A DNA stretch of 64,000 bases from Cyclaneusma minus. Its lineage: Eukaryota > Ascomycota > Leotiomycetes > Marthamycetales > Marthamycetaceae. The stretch covers positions 1,550,001 to 1,614,000 of the forward strand of contig JAKZHN010000001.1 in the NCBI GenBank assembly GCA_037179335.1. Direction: 5' to 3'. The notes under the pieces are model-generated. The model saw only the letters and a list, made by a program, of their open reading frames with translations, was not told where the DNA came from and ran no database searches. The translations under genes were made by a program, and so were the position numbers. Below, in pieces: positions 46,386-56,058 of this stretch. The first letter of the stretch is position 1; each line of letters opens with the position of its first letter.

Positions 46386-46689
46386 GAATAAAATAGTATA
46401 ATAATAATAAATTTGAAAAATAAACAAATACTAGGTATTGGTGGTTTTAAATTTTGGAAATGGTAATATAGTTTTGAACTTTGGAAACGGTTAAAAGGTT
46501 TTGAACCGCCTATAGGCGGTCTTTTATATTGGAAAGTTGGAAACGGTTATCGAAGTTTTTAAACCGTTTTTTTTCACCCCCCCGCTCCGCTAAGGTAGGT
46601 AGCTACTTGAGGTCCCTTGATCACCAGGACTACCTAGGTACGATAATGAGTCTCCATTCAACTATCAAATGAGCCATCAACTCGGCATA

Positions 46690-47050
46690 CAAGTTGCAAA
46701 GGGCATCGCTAATTGCTAAATCGCATCTGGAGTTTTGAGATTGCATACAGATTAAGTCTATTTAAACATAGGTCTCCGCTGCTTTAGTTTTTTATAGGTT
46801 TGATTACTACCTAGACAGATTCCTAGTAATCTGGAATATTCAAAATGACTGAAAGTATTGTACCTTGAGTGACTGGGAGTACCTAGGTATTCCAAGTAAT
46901 TGGTGAATAATTCGAAGTGTTTTTAGCGACTGGGACTCGGGAGTACCAAGTGATTGGAAATATTAGTATTACTACCGAACAGGTTTAGTCTGTATGCGAT
47001 TTCAAAACTCCAGATGCGATTTAGCGATCCCCTTTGTAAAATAGGTACTG
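46690..47050. mobile_element. 361-bp element with long inverted repeats and 19-bp array (copy 5)
   Basis: Inverted arms of about 50 bp lie at 46695-46755 and 46983-47037. Both contain CGCATCTGGAGTTTTG when read inward from their own end. TA occurs at both proposed ends (46688-46689 and 47051-47052), and the right terminus ends in ACTG like the other copies. Between the arms, 46815-46975 holds repeats such as AATATTCAAAATGACTGAA and CAGATTCCTAGTAATCTGG. No coding capacity. It begins 95 bp after the 965-bp foldback element. Confidence 0.65.
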
Positions 47051-47059
47051 TAGAGATAT

Positions 47060-47590
47060 CGAATCCTTGGCTAGCTGTCGAGAACCCCAATCATTGTCAT
47101 TCTACGTTCAACCTGCGAACCAGCAATTTCTTGGTCAACCAAGGAGCTTTTGGTCGATTTCTCCACGCTTCTCAGGTAGTGATTTCCCGGCCCATTAGAG
47201 ATTATATCTCAAAGTCACAAAGTGTGTTAACCAAAGATTGCCCTGTCGATGAAAGGTTTTGCGGTCAATTTTCACAAAGCTGTCGAGCAGTGAGTTTCCA
47301 ACCAACTACTGATTTTCAGATTGATTGCTCAAAGTTTGTTAATGGCTGATGTCCTGTCGATAACTGGTCTCCTGTCGGCGAATAGTTTACTGTCGATGAC
47401 TCGATGAGCCATTTCCGATCAAATGGCGACTTCCCAGTCAAGTGGTGATTCTCCGACCGGGGACCGCTTTGTAACTCTCCTATCGTTCTTCTGTAAATTT
47501 TTAACAGTAATTTTCTGGTCACTCTCTGGTAGTCCCCGGAGCTGTGATTTCCTGTCGTATTACGCAAGTTTACCATAGTGTGGGTTTCAT
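47060..47590. repeat. degenerate ~19-20-bp repeats with a CTGTCGA core
   Basis: CTGTCG recurs at about 47075, 47243, 47280, 47354, 47372, 47390 and 47552, five times as CTGTCGA. Adjacent units such as TCCTGTCGATAACTGG and TCCTGTCGGCGAATAG have an 18-19-bp step. A second motif (AAGTGGTGATTCTCC, AAATGGCGACTTCCC) steps by 20 bp at about 47418-47456. The core is the reverse complement of the TTCGACAG motif of the array at 57230-57630. Confidence 0.5.
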
Positions 47591-47904
47591 TTCATTCTTA
47601 CAGATTTCGAAGTTTCCGGGACGTAAGTCTAAGGAGTCTTTTCAGACTTCGACAGATCTGATTTTCGATCAACTCTACACTTGTGGTGGGAAATTGCACA
47701 GGAATGAATGATCTGATCAGTGGATGTTTGCTATCTAGTCCCACAAAAAGCTTCTCGTTGCCGCAACTCCACGCTATCGTGACAGCCATTTCTCATAACC
47801 TGTTTAGCCTCATGAATGAACACCAGCTTTTTGGCCTCCGAAACTCCGCCGAAGCAAGCAAGCAAATAGGCAAGCAGGCACCGAAAGGTACGCGCCCTCC
47901 CGGT

Positions 47905-50291
47905 TCACCAGTTCCACATCACTTTCTGATGCAGGACCCGGAATCCCAGTCTCTCCCACTCCATCCTTCCCACCCAGCTATCATTCGTAGTTGTCAACTG
48001 CCCAAATACCGCGCCACCCTTCCACACAACCACCTGCCCGTCCATGTCTCGCGGACTCGTGCCCACGAGGACCTTCTCGCGCAAATTGGGCATCTTTTTT
48101 CTCAAGTTATCTTCCAGCCAAAAGCCAAATCCCGGCGTCTTGGCTCCACCGCCAATCACCATAATAGCGCCTGCTAGGTCTTTCATTTTCTTCTCATCGC
48201 CACGAGCGGCATGCATGATCGACGTAATAATGGCGGTATCCAGGGGGGCGATTGGCAGGATAGAGTCGCGCTCTGCAGCGGCAGTGCGTGCGGTTCGGAT
48301 ATGTGCATCAACATAGAGACCGTTAAGGGGAACAGGGTGGCCTCCGGAGAGACTCAGGTTCGGCATGCCGCCCATGCCGCCCATGCCGTTAGGACCGGGG
48401 CTGCCGTTGGCGCTGAAGTGAAACATGGGTGCCGGGACGGGTGTGCTGTTAGCTTCGGGAGCCGGTGAGCCTTGCTGAGAACCGATAGGAGTGTTCTCGT
48501 TATTCGTGTCGTAGCGTAGAAGAGACTGAGGCCTCTCCTTGTGCGGCGTAGATATCTCGCCGTTGCCATTGGCATTGGCTGCCGAATAGGATGAGTAGCC
48601 GTTGGTTAGGTTAGAGGTCGGTTTAATGCTATTGAGTATCTCTAGCTGGGCCGTGGGTACCGGGTCATCAGGCATATCGGGGTCGTATATGTTGTAGGAG
48701 CAGTCAATAAGCTTGCGTCGACCATCAAGCTTGCGGCTATTGTCAAAGGTCGACGGGTCGCAAAAACCCATTGGGGCAAGGATGACTTCATCGTACGTTT
48801 TGAACTGATACTTCCGCGTGGGCTGATTAGGAGCTCGAACATGAAAGTCGTAGAGTTGCACGCTGATGTTGGCTTGGTTCATGGTACAGTACTTGATTTT
48901 GAGCTCTTCAGCGAGCAAGAAATCGTAACGTCGCCTGAGATTGATATCGGCGTAGGGGAAGTGATCAAACAGCATCATCTTGATAAAAGTATCCGTGACA
49001 TCATATCCGCCATATTTCAAGTTGATGCGGGAGTCCTCGATGACCATGCCATCTTCAACGCAGCCGATCGAAGTCTTTTGTGCTCCGATGTCAACGATAC
49101 AAGCATTGGTATAACCTGCGCCAAAGCTAGCGGCAATGCTCTCCTGTATGAAACAGACACCCTTGACGCCGAAGTCTCTCATGAAGAGGTCGAGGATGTA
49201 ATGGACGTAGTTCTTGTCATATATATCTGGAATGACAAAAACAACACTATACTGACCGAGATCGGACAGCCGAGAAACGTCAAGTTCATCTCGGATGGCG
49301 CGCCAGAAGATCGTATCAATGTCCTCCTTCAGATGTTGGACGGATTCATACGGTTCCTCGTTGAGCCAGCCATTCTGGATAGGCCAGTAGAGTCTGTACT
49401 TTGGATTTGAATCATCTGGTATGCGAAGAGCTGCGTGTCCGGTAACAGCATCCGGAGCGGATGCGCCGTCTTCTCCAGTAATACTTGTCCATTCAATGCG
49501 GATAGGATCATTGTGTTCCGATATGGTTTCAGCGGACGTCCGGCGATTGAAGTTGACCACTAGTTCCTTGGAGTTTGGTAGGACCTTGCGCTTGTTGTAT
49601 CGCATGTCAATCTTGAGCTCGTTAGTCTGCTTCTGGTATTTCTTCGCCCACTCCTCTTCGAATAATTGCTCGGGAGCTATCTCCTCTCCGCTGCCAAGCT
49701 TTTGGCGTTTGGGGAGGGGTTCTGAGTTTTCCGACTCCGTGGGGCCGTTGACCTTCCTGGCCACAACCATCGGAATTGTTCTCGGTAATGCATCATTGGC
49801 AAAGCCAATCCGTAAGTTCTGGCTGCCCGGATGAATGACAATGACCTTGGAGGGATCAAAGCCATCATTGGCAGCACTGTCGAGTTCGTCTTCACCGAGC
49901 TCGCTCGCATCAACCATGGGTACATCGGTATTGCCAGTGCGCGCGAGAGCTCTGTCACGATCCTTGGCGGTCTGGATCATCTTCTCGCGGTTCGCCTCAT
50001 TTTGGAGTCGGAGGGGTAGTATTTGGTCATCGCGCTTCATATACTCACTTCATTGGACACAGTCAGCGACAGGTTCCGGATACACAAGGCTGGCACTCGC
50101 TGGGTCGATAGATACTCACGTGTAGTAGTTCTTCTGGTTGATCATCGGAACGTCTGGCCACGAGGATTGCTTCATGCCATTGTCCGTACGCACCAGTCCT
50201 GACGATGGAGTCAGCCTCAAATCACAGGTCCAGAAGTACGTTGAGGCTGACCTTCGCGCTCAAGCGCCTTGCCCGTTTTCTTCCCGACCAT
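47905..50291 (-). CDS. arp8: actin-related protein 8 (Arp8), INO80 complex subunit
   Basis: Arp8 is a nuclear actin-related protein of the INO80 chromatin remodeller. With Arp4 and actin it forms the module that binds extranucleosomal DNA. Three exons on the minus strand (50252-50291, 50120-50198 and 47905-50047) give 753 aa. The introns are 53 and 72 nt, both with CTGAC branch sites. The reading across them, MVGKKTGKALERE then LVRTDNGMKQ and NQKNYYTEYMKRDD, is smooth. Actin-fold segments include VIVIHPGSQNLRIGFAND, ACIVDIGAQKTSIGCVEDG and IMVIGGGAKTPGFGFWLED. A disordered Asn/Pro/Gly-rich insertion lies at about 510-645, as is usual for Arp8. The first donor is GTCAGC, a weaker site, so exon 1 is the least certain part. 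Confidence 0.92.
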
Positions 50292-50318
50292 GGCTGCGGC
50301 AGTACCAAGTGCGCAGAT

Positions 50319-50648
50319 CTAATCAATCGAGAAACGACGTGCCGGCTTCTCAACGATCGGCACGCCTGCAGCGGCCGGGAAGTCTCCAGCGATCGGCGAC
50401 TGCTGCTCGAAGGTATGCGTGATGGGCTCCGCTTCAAAGGAGACGTTCTTGCGCCTGCGTTTCGTGAGGCGCTTCCACGCGCGCGGAATCAGGGACACGA
50501 GCTGGCGCACACCGTTGGCCGGAACCTGCTCGTCTTCCTGCTTCTTCAGACAGCTTCGGAGAGGCTTCTTCTTTCCTCCAAAGCGAGGTCTCAGTGCTCG
50601 AATCAAGCCATCGAGGTCGTCTTGCACGGCTCGGAATCGCAATCCCAT
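50319..50648 (-). CDS. possible small basic protein, function unknown
   Basis: A 109-codon frame starts at the ATG at 50648 and stops 27 bp upstream of the arp8 start codon on the same strand. Third positions are mostly G or C, as in the surrounding genes. The product is basic and contains PLRSCLKKQ and, about 40 residues later, RRRKNVSFEAEP. The KNVSF segment has the shape of an RVxF-type PP1-docking motif. The frame also extends upstream without an ATG. It could be a real small gene, an upstream ORF or extra coding exon of arp8, or chance. The opposite strand is also open here, which lowers confidence. Confidence 0.35.
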   Translation of the reverse strand: MGLRFRAVQDDLDGLIRALRPRFGGKKKPLRSCLKKQEDEQVPANGVRQLVSLIPRAWKRLTKRRRKNVSFEAEPITHTFEQQSPIAGDFPAAAGVPIVEKPARRFSID

Positions 50649-51005
50649 GTTGCCCTCGCGAGATCGTTGTTCCGTTGCGTGCTCGGCGTTGCTGTTCTTC
50701 CGTCCCGAGGGTGGGGCAGGTGCTACATTGATTGCACCCTGAAATGCGAGATACCTCAGGCACAGCGTGCCCCACAAGGCAGCCACAGCTTGTGCCACAC
50801 TGAACGGCGCATCGCCGCGCTGGACATATCAAAGGAGTTCCAAAGCCGCAATTCTTATTTATCTGCAAACGTCGCCAACGAAACATCCCAGAACTTCTCC
50901 ACGAGTCAACCCATCCCAACAAGCTCCCTTGTATTCGCCAGCTACGCAGAAAGGAGCAATCGCAAAGCGCGGCTCGGTCCGAAAGGGCGAGCATTCGAGA
51001 GCAAG
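50649..51005. promoter_or_regulatory. divergent promoter region before arl1
   Basis: This separates the minus-strand arp8 side from arl1. Nothing specific was recognised in it. Open frames on both strands here are continuations of those over the small ORF. Confidence 0.3.
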
Positions 51006-51843
51006 ATGGGTGCTGGCATGTCATGGCTGTCCGGCCTCTTATGGTCGAAGAAGGAGATACGGATATTGATCTTAGGACTGGTATGAGCGCCCTCGCGCAA
51101 GGGAAACGAAGCTAAGCCATCCGCGCAGGATAACGCAGGAAAGACAACGCTGCTGTACCGCTTGAAGGTGAGGCGATTCCGAGACTCTGCCTAGAGCTTC
51201 CGAGCGCTGACCAGCTTGAAGATAGGAGAAGTCGTCACAACAATACCCACCATCGGCTTCAACGTCGAGTCCGTCACTTACAAAAACTTGAATTTCAACG
51301 TCTGGGTATGTCCCCTTCCTTTCCTGCCCACCCCCTGCAACCGCAACCACTCTCTGACTGGAATCGCAGGATCTCGGAGGCCAAACATCGATACGACCGT
51401 ACTGGCGCTGCTACTATGCCAACACCGCCGCCGTAATCTTCGTCATCGACAGCACCGACATTGACCGGCTGTCGACGGCCGCCGAAGAATTAGCTGCCAT
51501 GCTCAACGAGGACGAGCTCAAAGATGCCGCACTGTTAGTATTTGCGAATAAGCAGGACCAGCCGGGCGCGAAGGGCGCAGGCGAGATTTCAGAAGCATTG
51601 AAGCTGGGTGAGCTGAGGGATCGGAATTGGAGTATCGTGGCTTGCTCAGCAGTTGATGGCAGCGGAGTCGACGAGGGGATGGATTGGTTGGTGGTAAGTC
51701 TGACGTCTCTTCCCCCTTCTTTTCGTTGTGAGATGACGTGTGACTTGATTTGAGCTGGCTCGCTTTGTGCAATGAAGTGGAGTGGAATCAAGTGGCTTTT
51801 GACTAATCATTGGCAATAGCAAACTGTACAATCAGACTCATAG
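51006..51843 (+). CDS. arl1: ADP-ribosylation-factor-like GTPase Arl1
   Basis: Arl1 is the small GTPase that recruits GRIP-domain golgins and other effectors to the trans-Golgi. Five exons are inferred: 51006-51080, 51129-51167, 51222-51305, 51370-51693 and 51820-51843. They give 181 aa, the normal family length. The introns are 48, 54, 64 and 126 nt. All GTPase motifs are present: the P-loop GLDNAGKT (24-31), switch I with TIPTIGFNVE (Thr48), switch II WDLGGQ (66-71) and NKQD. Gly2 is the expected N-myristoylation site. The last exon adds only QTVQSDS after WLV, matching the Arl1 C-terminus. The second intron ends in the less usual acceptor AAG, chosen because only that gives LKIGEVVTTIP. 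Confidence 0.95.
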
Positions 51844-53460
51844 GGAGGCAAAATGAAATAGCAAGCGGTTGCATGATGAATGATTTGATTACCTCACGAG
51901 TTGCTTGAGCATTACGGGCCTCTAGGCCGGCCCTGTCCAAGGGGCAGATAGACAGTATATGCCAGGGAACATTCGGAGCAATGGATTTGGCAACAAGGGT
52001 GTTGGGTCATCAAGTCAGATGCGCCAGGGAGGCAGTAAAGTGAATGGATGACACCGGAGCATGGAAAAAATAGTGTCTACTCCTATAACAGTCATTGGTG
52101 TCTTGTAGGTAGGATAATGATTATCTTTCATGCCACGTCTTTTCAACTTACTGTCTTGTGTAAAAAGTTGTCTCAAATTTCCAGTCTAAGAATTGTGGGT
52201 GGAAAGTGCAGTCTCGAGGCTACCGAACCGACTCAACAGCTGCATTTGGGAATGAAGTCTAAGAATGACCTCATTCATCTCTAATTACTTGGTTTCCGTT
52301 CAATATGACTTATCGGGATTTTCAGAACCGCCCTTTCGTACCACTTCCCGGGAAAAAGGGGGAGTGATAACTGAAGTGAGCTGTCAAGGGATCTTCCAAA
52401 ATTTCAAAAAGGTTCATCTTCCCCTAAATTTCACAAACAACCACAGACGGCTTAGGAATAACATTTTCAGTTCATGCTTCCATATCAAGTTGAGATTCTT
52501 GGCACGAATGGAATGTGATTGCGCTCATTTCCAAAATCTAGGGGTCGCAAGCTCGAGTGCGGCGATACAGCCCACAGCCCTTAGAGCAACTCCTAGGAAA
52601 TTGATCAGGAATTTGACAGATTCAGACCTAACGTTGACTCTATTACCATAGTTCAGTTTGCTTAAGTCTCTCCTAGATACTAAGCCCAACCCCCGTTCTC
52701 CTTGATTGTATGGTTGTATTTGCCTTAACTAGCCCTTTTGTTTCCCTGCGCGGAAAACAAAGCTTAGGCAAATACTAAACCTACCCATGGGTTTATTACC
52801 GTGGATAGGTTTGCCTAAACTCTTTCGTATTTTGTCAAAGAAAAACCCTATCCCTGACTTTATCAAGTTGTATAGGTTTGTCCAAGAGTGTTCTGTTCTC
52901 TAGGCCCTTTTCTTCTCAGCCCCATCTAGTCTTTGCTTGACACATTTGGGGCGATATGAACTTTGAATATAGTGGGTGCACTATATTGTGCGTAATCATA
53001 TCCACATGCGTTTTCGCAACGATGTCAAGGACTAAAGCTTCTCCAATTCTCATGTATTGCAAGAATAATTGCCTGGGCTTGGATACATTCATATCTGTCT
53101 CTTACCCTTCCTTGAATGTGGATGGGTACGAACTGCTAACTGCTGGGATACTAGTTCCTGTAGTCTTTGGTTTCCATGAAATAGTATGTTCTTTGGTGGG
53201 TGCATTTGTCAAGATCAACCATACTCACCACCAGCGAGACCTGTCAGCGAAACTCTCCAGCAAACCTCACACATAACGCATTAGCGGAATATACTAAGCA
53301 TCTGCTATCTCATAACTGTTTTGCCTCACCATCATCTTTCATTGATCTGTAAGACTCACTGGCAGAACATCGATCAAGCATCTGCCATCTTCCACCCATC
53401 TAGGCGCATCACCAACCCGGAATGCATCAGGTTGACCACGTGACGCCCGTAACCGTGAAA
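51844..53460. other. intergenic, no supported gene
   Basis: Open frames of up to 128 codons (52265-52651, 52956-53276) have no recognisable product. Composition falls gradually from that of the gene core. A TTTAAACT/AGGCAAA-like near-palindromic region around 52720-52830 contains repeated GCCTAA/TTAGGC. No element could be delimited. Confidence 0.45.
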
Positions 53461-53470
53461 TTGCCTACCC

Positions 53471-53800
53471 AACGGCCGAATCACTTAAACTTCATAAGGA
53501 CCGCATCCATTCGACTTCGGAATGCAGATGCCAGTTTTCCAATCGCCGCATCCGTTAAGTTTCCCAACGGCCGGATCACTTAAACTTTGTACAAACCGCA
53601 TGCTTTCGACTTCGCAACGCAGATGCCAGTTTCCCGCCGCCGCATTCGTTAATTTTCACAACGGCCGGATCACTTAACCTTCGTACAAACCGCATGCCCT
53701 CGACTTCGCAACGCAGATGTCAGGTTTCCAATCACCCGCTTAAACTTCGTAAGGCCCGAATCCCTCGAATTTTGTGCCGCCCGCATCACTTGACTTCGTA
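53471..53800. repeat. ~95-bp tandem repeat built of ~24-bp sub-units
   Basis: The segment AACGGCCGGATCACTTAA recurs at 53471, 53566 and 53660, with a less complete fourth unit after 53735. Each ~95-bp unit contains four shorter related blocks around GCCGCATCCGTTAA, ACCGCATGCTTTCGACTTC and GCAGATGCCAGTT. No coding frame follows the period. Confidence 0.8.
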
Positions 53801-54214
53801 ATGCTCATCTAAATTCATAATCGCCGGTATTATGTTAATTATTATCGTCAGTCCTCAGGTCGAGTCGAACTAGGTACAATCGGTCGTCAAAATACCATCC
53901 CTGCTGCTCACATTGTACCTAGCCACTAGCTCCACAGCGTTCACGCTCCCGAGACTCAAGGGCTCCCTGCGGGGGTACAGGCGGTTCTTGTAACCCCCTA
54001 GTATCCTCCATGAACGTGACATGTAGAACAATCTAAACCTGTTTCGATCGTAGACTATGGTTTCAATAATAGATTGTCATTTCTATTATATGCTATGAAT
54101 CTATCATAGCACCTAGTTATCCCATCCCCAGCTCAGCTGCCAGCAAAACCTGTCAGTAGAATCCAGCAGCAAAACCCTAATCCCTCGTTTCCCATTCTCA
54201 TCTTTACCAGCTTC
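53801..54214. other. intergenic between two repeat arrays
   Basis: Includes a short AT-rich imperfect inverted repeat around 54050-54110 (AGACTATGGTTTCAATAATAG and related sequence). Nothing coding was seen. Confidence 0.35.
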
Positions 54215-54800
54215 ACCAGAATTGCAATTCGCCATCGTGTCCTGCCTCAGGTTACCAGGTAGTGCTAGCCTAAACCCCATTCACAACCTCTCATGCCCCA
54301 CCTCTCCCTCTCTCCCTCTCTCCCGTCTTCACTACAAGGACCACCCGCCACCACCTCTCCACCAGGTGGGACTATCTGTTCCTAGGACCCAGGTAAGCAG
54401 CAATACTCCAATCCTGACACCTCCCATCTACATCTATGCCAGCTTCACCATAATCGCAACCCACCATCCTATCCTCCCTCAGGTAGGGTTATCTTTTCCC
54501 CTGCAGCAAACCCCAATCCCCTACCTCTCATCCCCATCTCGGCCAGCTTCACTTGAATCACACCCCACCATCCTGTCCTCTCTCTGGTGGGACTACTCTT
54601 TCCCCGAGCAGCGACACCTCCACCTTCACTTCACTTATCGCCTTCCGCCTCTCTTCTTCCACCCTTCTCCCACGTCTCATCCCCATCTAAGTCAGCTTCA
54701 CTTGAAGCACACCCACCATCCTGTCCTCCCTCAGGTAGGACTACCCTTTTCCCCAGCAGCGACACCTCTGGCTCTACCTCCCACTTCTCTTCTCCCACCC
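54215..54800. repeat. pyrimidine-rich degenerate tandem repeat, ~105-150-bp units
   Basis: About five copies of a module repeat. Each copy contains CCACCATCCTGTCCTC, then CAGGTAGGACTACC (or CTGGTGGGACTACT), then CCCCAGCAGCGACACC, then a CAGCTTCACTTGAA-like end. A 194-codon plus frame crosses the array and encodes only repeated HHPxLPQVGL-type segments, so I treat it as a by-product of the repeat. CAGGTAGG and CAGGTAAG resemble splice donors and the units end in pyrimidine-rich CAG sites. Confidence 0.65.
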
Positions 54801-54822
54801 ATCTGACACCTACCACAGCCAA

Positions 54823-55330
54823 TCGACCTTACAGGTCACACTACCCGTGTTCTGGACTTGCAATCAAGGTAATATATCCCAATCTCAGGCACAACCATTA
54901 CCCTAATGCCCACAGAATCTAATTGTGTCCTACCAGCAAAGCCGACAGCCAAGGTCCTTTCCGAACTACTCACCACCCCTACCAGTGTGAACCTTACCAC
55001 TTTCACCTTTCTCCTACCTATCACAAGCAGTCGACCCTAAAGGCCACACTACCCGTGTTCTGGACCTGCAATCTGAAGGTAATATATCCCAATCTCACGC
55101 ACAACCATTACCTTCCTACCCACAGCATCTAATTCTGTCCTACCAGCAAAGCCGGCAGCAACTATAATCGACCTACCCACCATCCCCACCCGTGTGAAGC
55201 TCAGCTTCACCAGCACCAGTGCACCACAGCCAACTATTGGGATCGATCATCCCTATCCTAATACAACGACAAGGTAACATATTCCAATCTCAATGAGAAT
55301 CAATATCCCCTTACTTATAGCAGCTAATTC
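54823..55330. repeat. 208-bp tandem duplication carrying intron-like modules
   Basis: A segment beginning TCGACC at 54823 is repeated from 55031, period 208 bp. A third, more diverged copy leads into the gene at 55381. Each contains a 47-bp intron-like piece: 54869-54915, 55079-55125 and 55274-55320. Each begins GTAAYATAT and ends in CACAG or TATAG, with CCAATCTCA in the middle. Confidence 0.7.
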
Positions 55331-55380
55331 CGTTAAACAGCCTCACTGCCCCTTTTTGACATCACAAGACCAACATCAAA

Positions 55381-56058
55381 ATGTCTCTACTGCCCATGTA
55401 CCAGCCTCCTCAGGTCCGAAGGTCTTCGAGAATCGCCGGCAATGCCATCACCAGCCGTCAACGCTGGGCAAAGCCTGGCTCTACCATCGGCACCCTCAAA
55501 ATTTTTCCAAACGAGCTGTTCCGCATGATCCTTCGTCAGACGGACCTCAAATCTCTCGCAAATTTCGCACACGCCAATAGCCTCTGCGCCGAGTACGTCA
55601 CTTATCTACCTGACTATGTCAAAGTCACCCAGACGGCCTCCCCTACTCTTCTTCGAATGCGCATGCTCGGACTCATTTCAGAGATACCGGTTGAGCCCCT
55701 TTACTTAGCTTTCAAGGAAGACCATTGCATCGCCTGCAACAGCTATGGACCGGAGCTACTAGACGTCGCGGAGCTGGAGAAGCGTTGCCTGAGCTGCTTC
55801 CGGGCACAGAGGACACAGCGAATTTCGCAGCATGAGCCTACAGGAATGAAGTACCATGAGTCGCATGTGATCCTTCGCCAGATGACCGGTCCAGGAGAAA
55901 TCGGTCGAGCATACCAGGACATGCCCGTCCGCGTCCCCGGCTACTCTAGGGTGGTCAATGGTCTGGGTCGACTCCACGTGAAGCAAAGGTCTGGAAAAGC
56001 CAGCAAGTGGTTCAGCGCCACTGGCGGCGTGGAGTTCTCGTACATTCCCAACATCTGA
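55381..56058 (+). CDS. F-box-like protein with a four-cysteine cluster
   Basis: This single-exon gene encodes 225 aa with a good start context (CATCAAAATGTC). Residues 38-83 fit an F-box: LKIFPNELFRMILRQTDLKSLANFAHANSLCAEYV. F-box proteins usually link substrates to the SCF ubiquitin ligase through Skp1. A downstream cluster, Cys116, Cys119, Cys136 and Cys139 (CxxC-x16-CxxC), probably binds zinc. No leucine-rich or WD repeats follow, so the substrate-binding part is unclear. Small F-box-like proteins of this type are common, often lineage-expanded, in Dothideomycetes. It is the only convincing gene in a 12-kb repeat-rich stretch. The 47-bp intron-like module just upstream (55274-55320) is probably a 5' UTR intron. 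Confidence 0.72.
   Translation: MSLLPMYQPPQVRRSSRIAGNAITSRQRWAKPGSTIGTLKIFPNELFRMILRQTDLKSLANFAHANSLCAEYVTYLPDYVKVTQTASPTLLRMRMLGLISEIPVEPLYLAFKEDHCIACNSYGPELLDVAELEKRCLSCFRAQRTQRISQHEPTGMKYHESHVILRQMTGPGEIGRAYQDMPVRVPGYSRVVNGLGRLHVKQRSGKASKWFSATGGVEFSYIPNI

Larger units (their letters stand above)
45631..46595. mobile_element. 965-bp TA-flanked foldback element with hexamer arrays
   Basis: The left end begins CCTTAGCGGAGCGGGGGGGT at 45631. The same 20 bases appear inverted at the right end (46576-46595). TA flanks both ends (45629-45630 and 46596-46597). The inverted match continues for about 35 bp with few differences (left GAGAAAAAACCGTTT, right GAAAAAAAACGGTTT). Subterminal copies of a GGAAACGGTT-type motif occur on both sides. 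Arrays of AGCTCC hexamers fill 45901-46133, and inverted GGAGCT arrays fill 46280-46385, so the element could fold back on itself. A perfect palindrome, ACCGCCTATAGGCGGT, is at 46505-46520. No transposase is encoded. TA duplication points to a non-autonomous Tc1/mariner-type element. Confidence 0.8.

Noticed and set aside
46162..46386. 74-codon frame with a hydrophobic start, inside the foldback element
   Set aside because: The C-terminal third is only translated GGAGCT repeat and no homology is apparent; not a gene.
50205..51086. 293-codon plus frame ending in the Arl1 N-terminus
   Set aside because: Only the last 25 codons before the splice donor are Arl1. The upstream extension runs antisense to the start of arp8 and is not part of a family-length Arl1.
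54222..54806. 194-codon frame with repeated HHPxLPQVGL segments
   Set aside because: It only translates the tandem repeat. Unit lengths vary and do not keep the frame throughout, so it is a by-product rather than a repeat protein.
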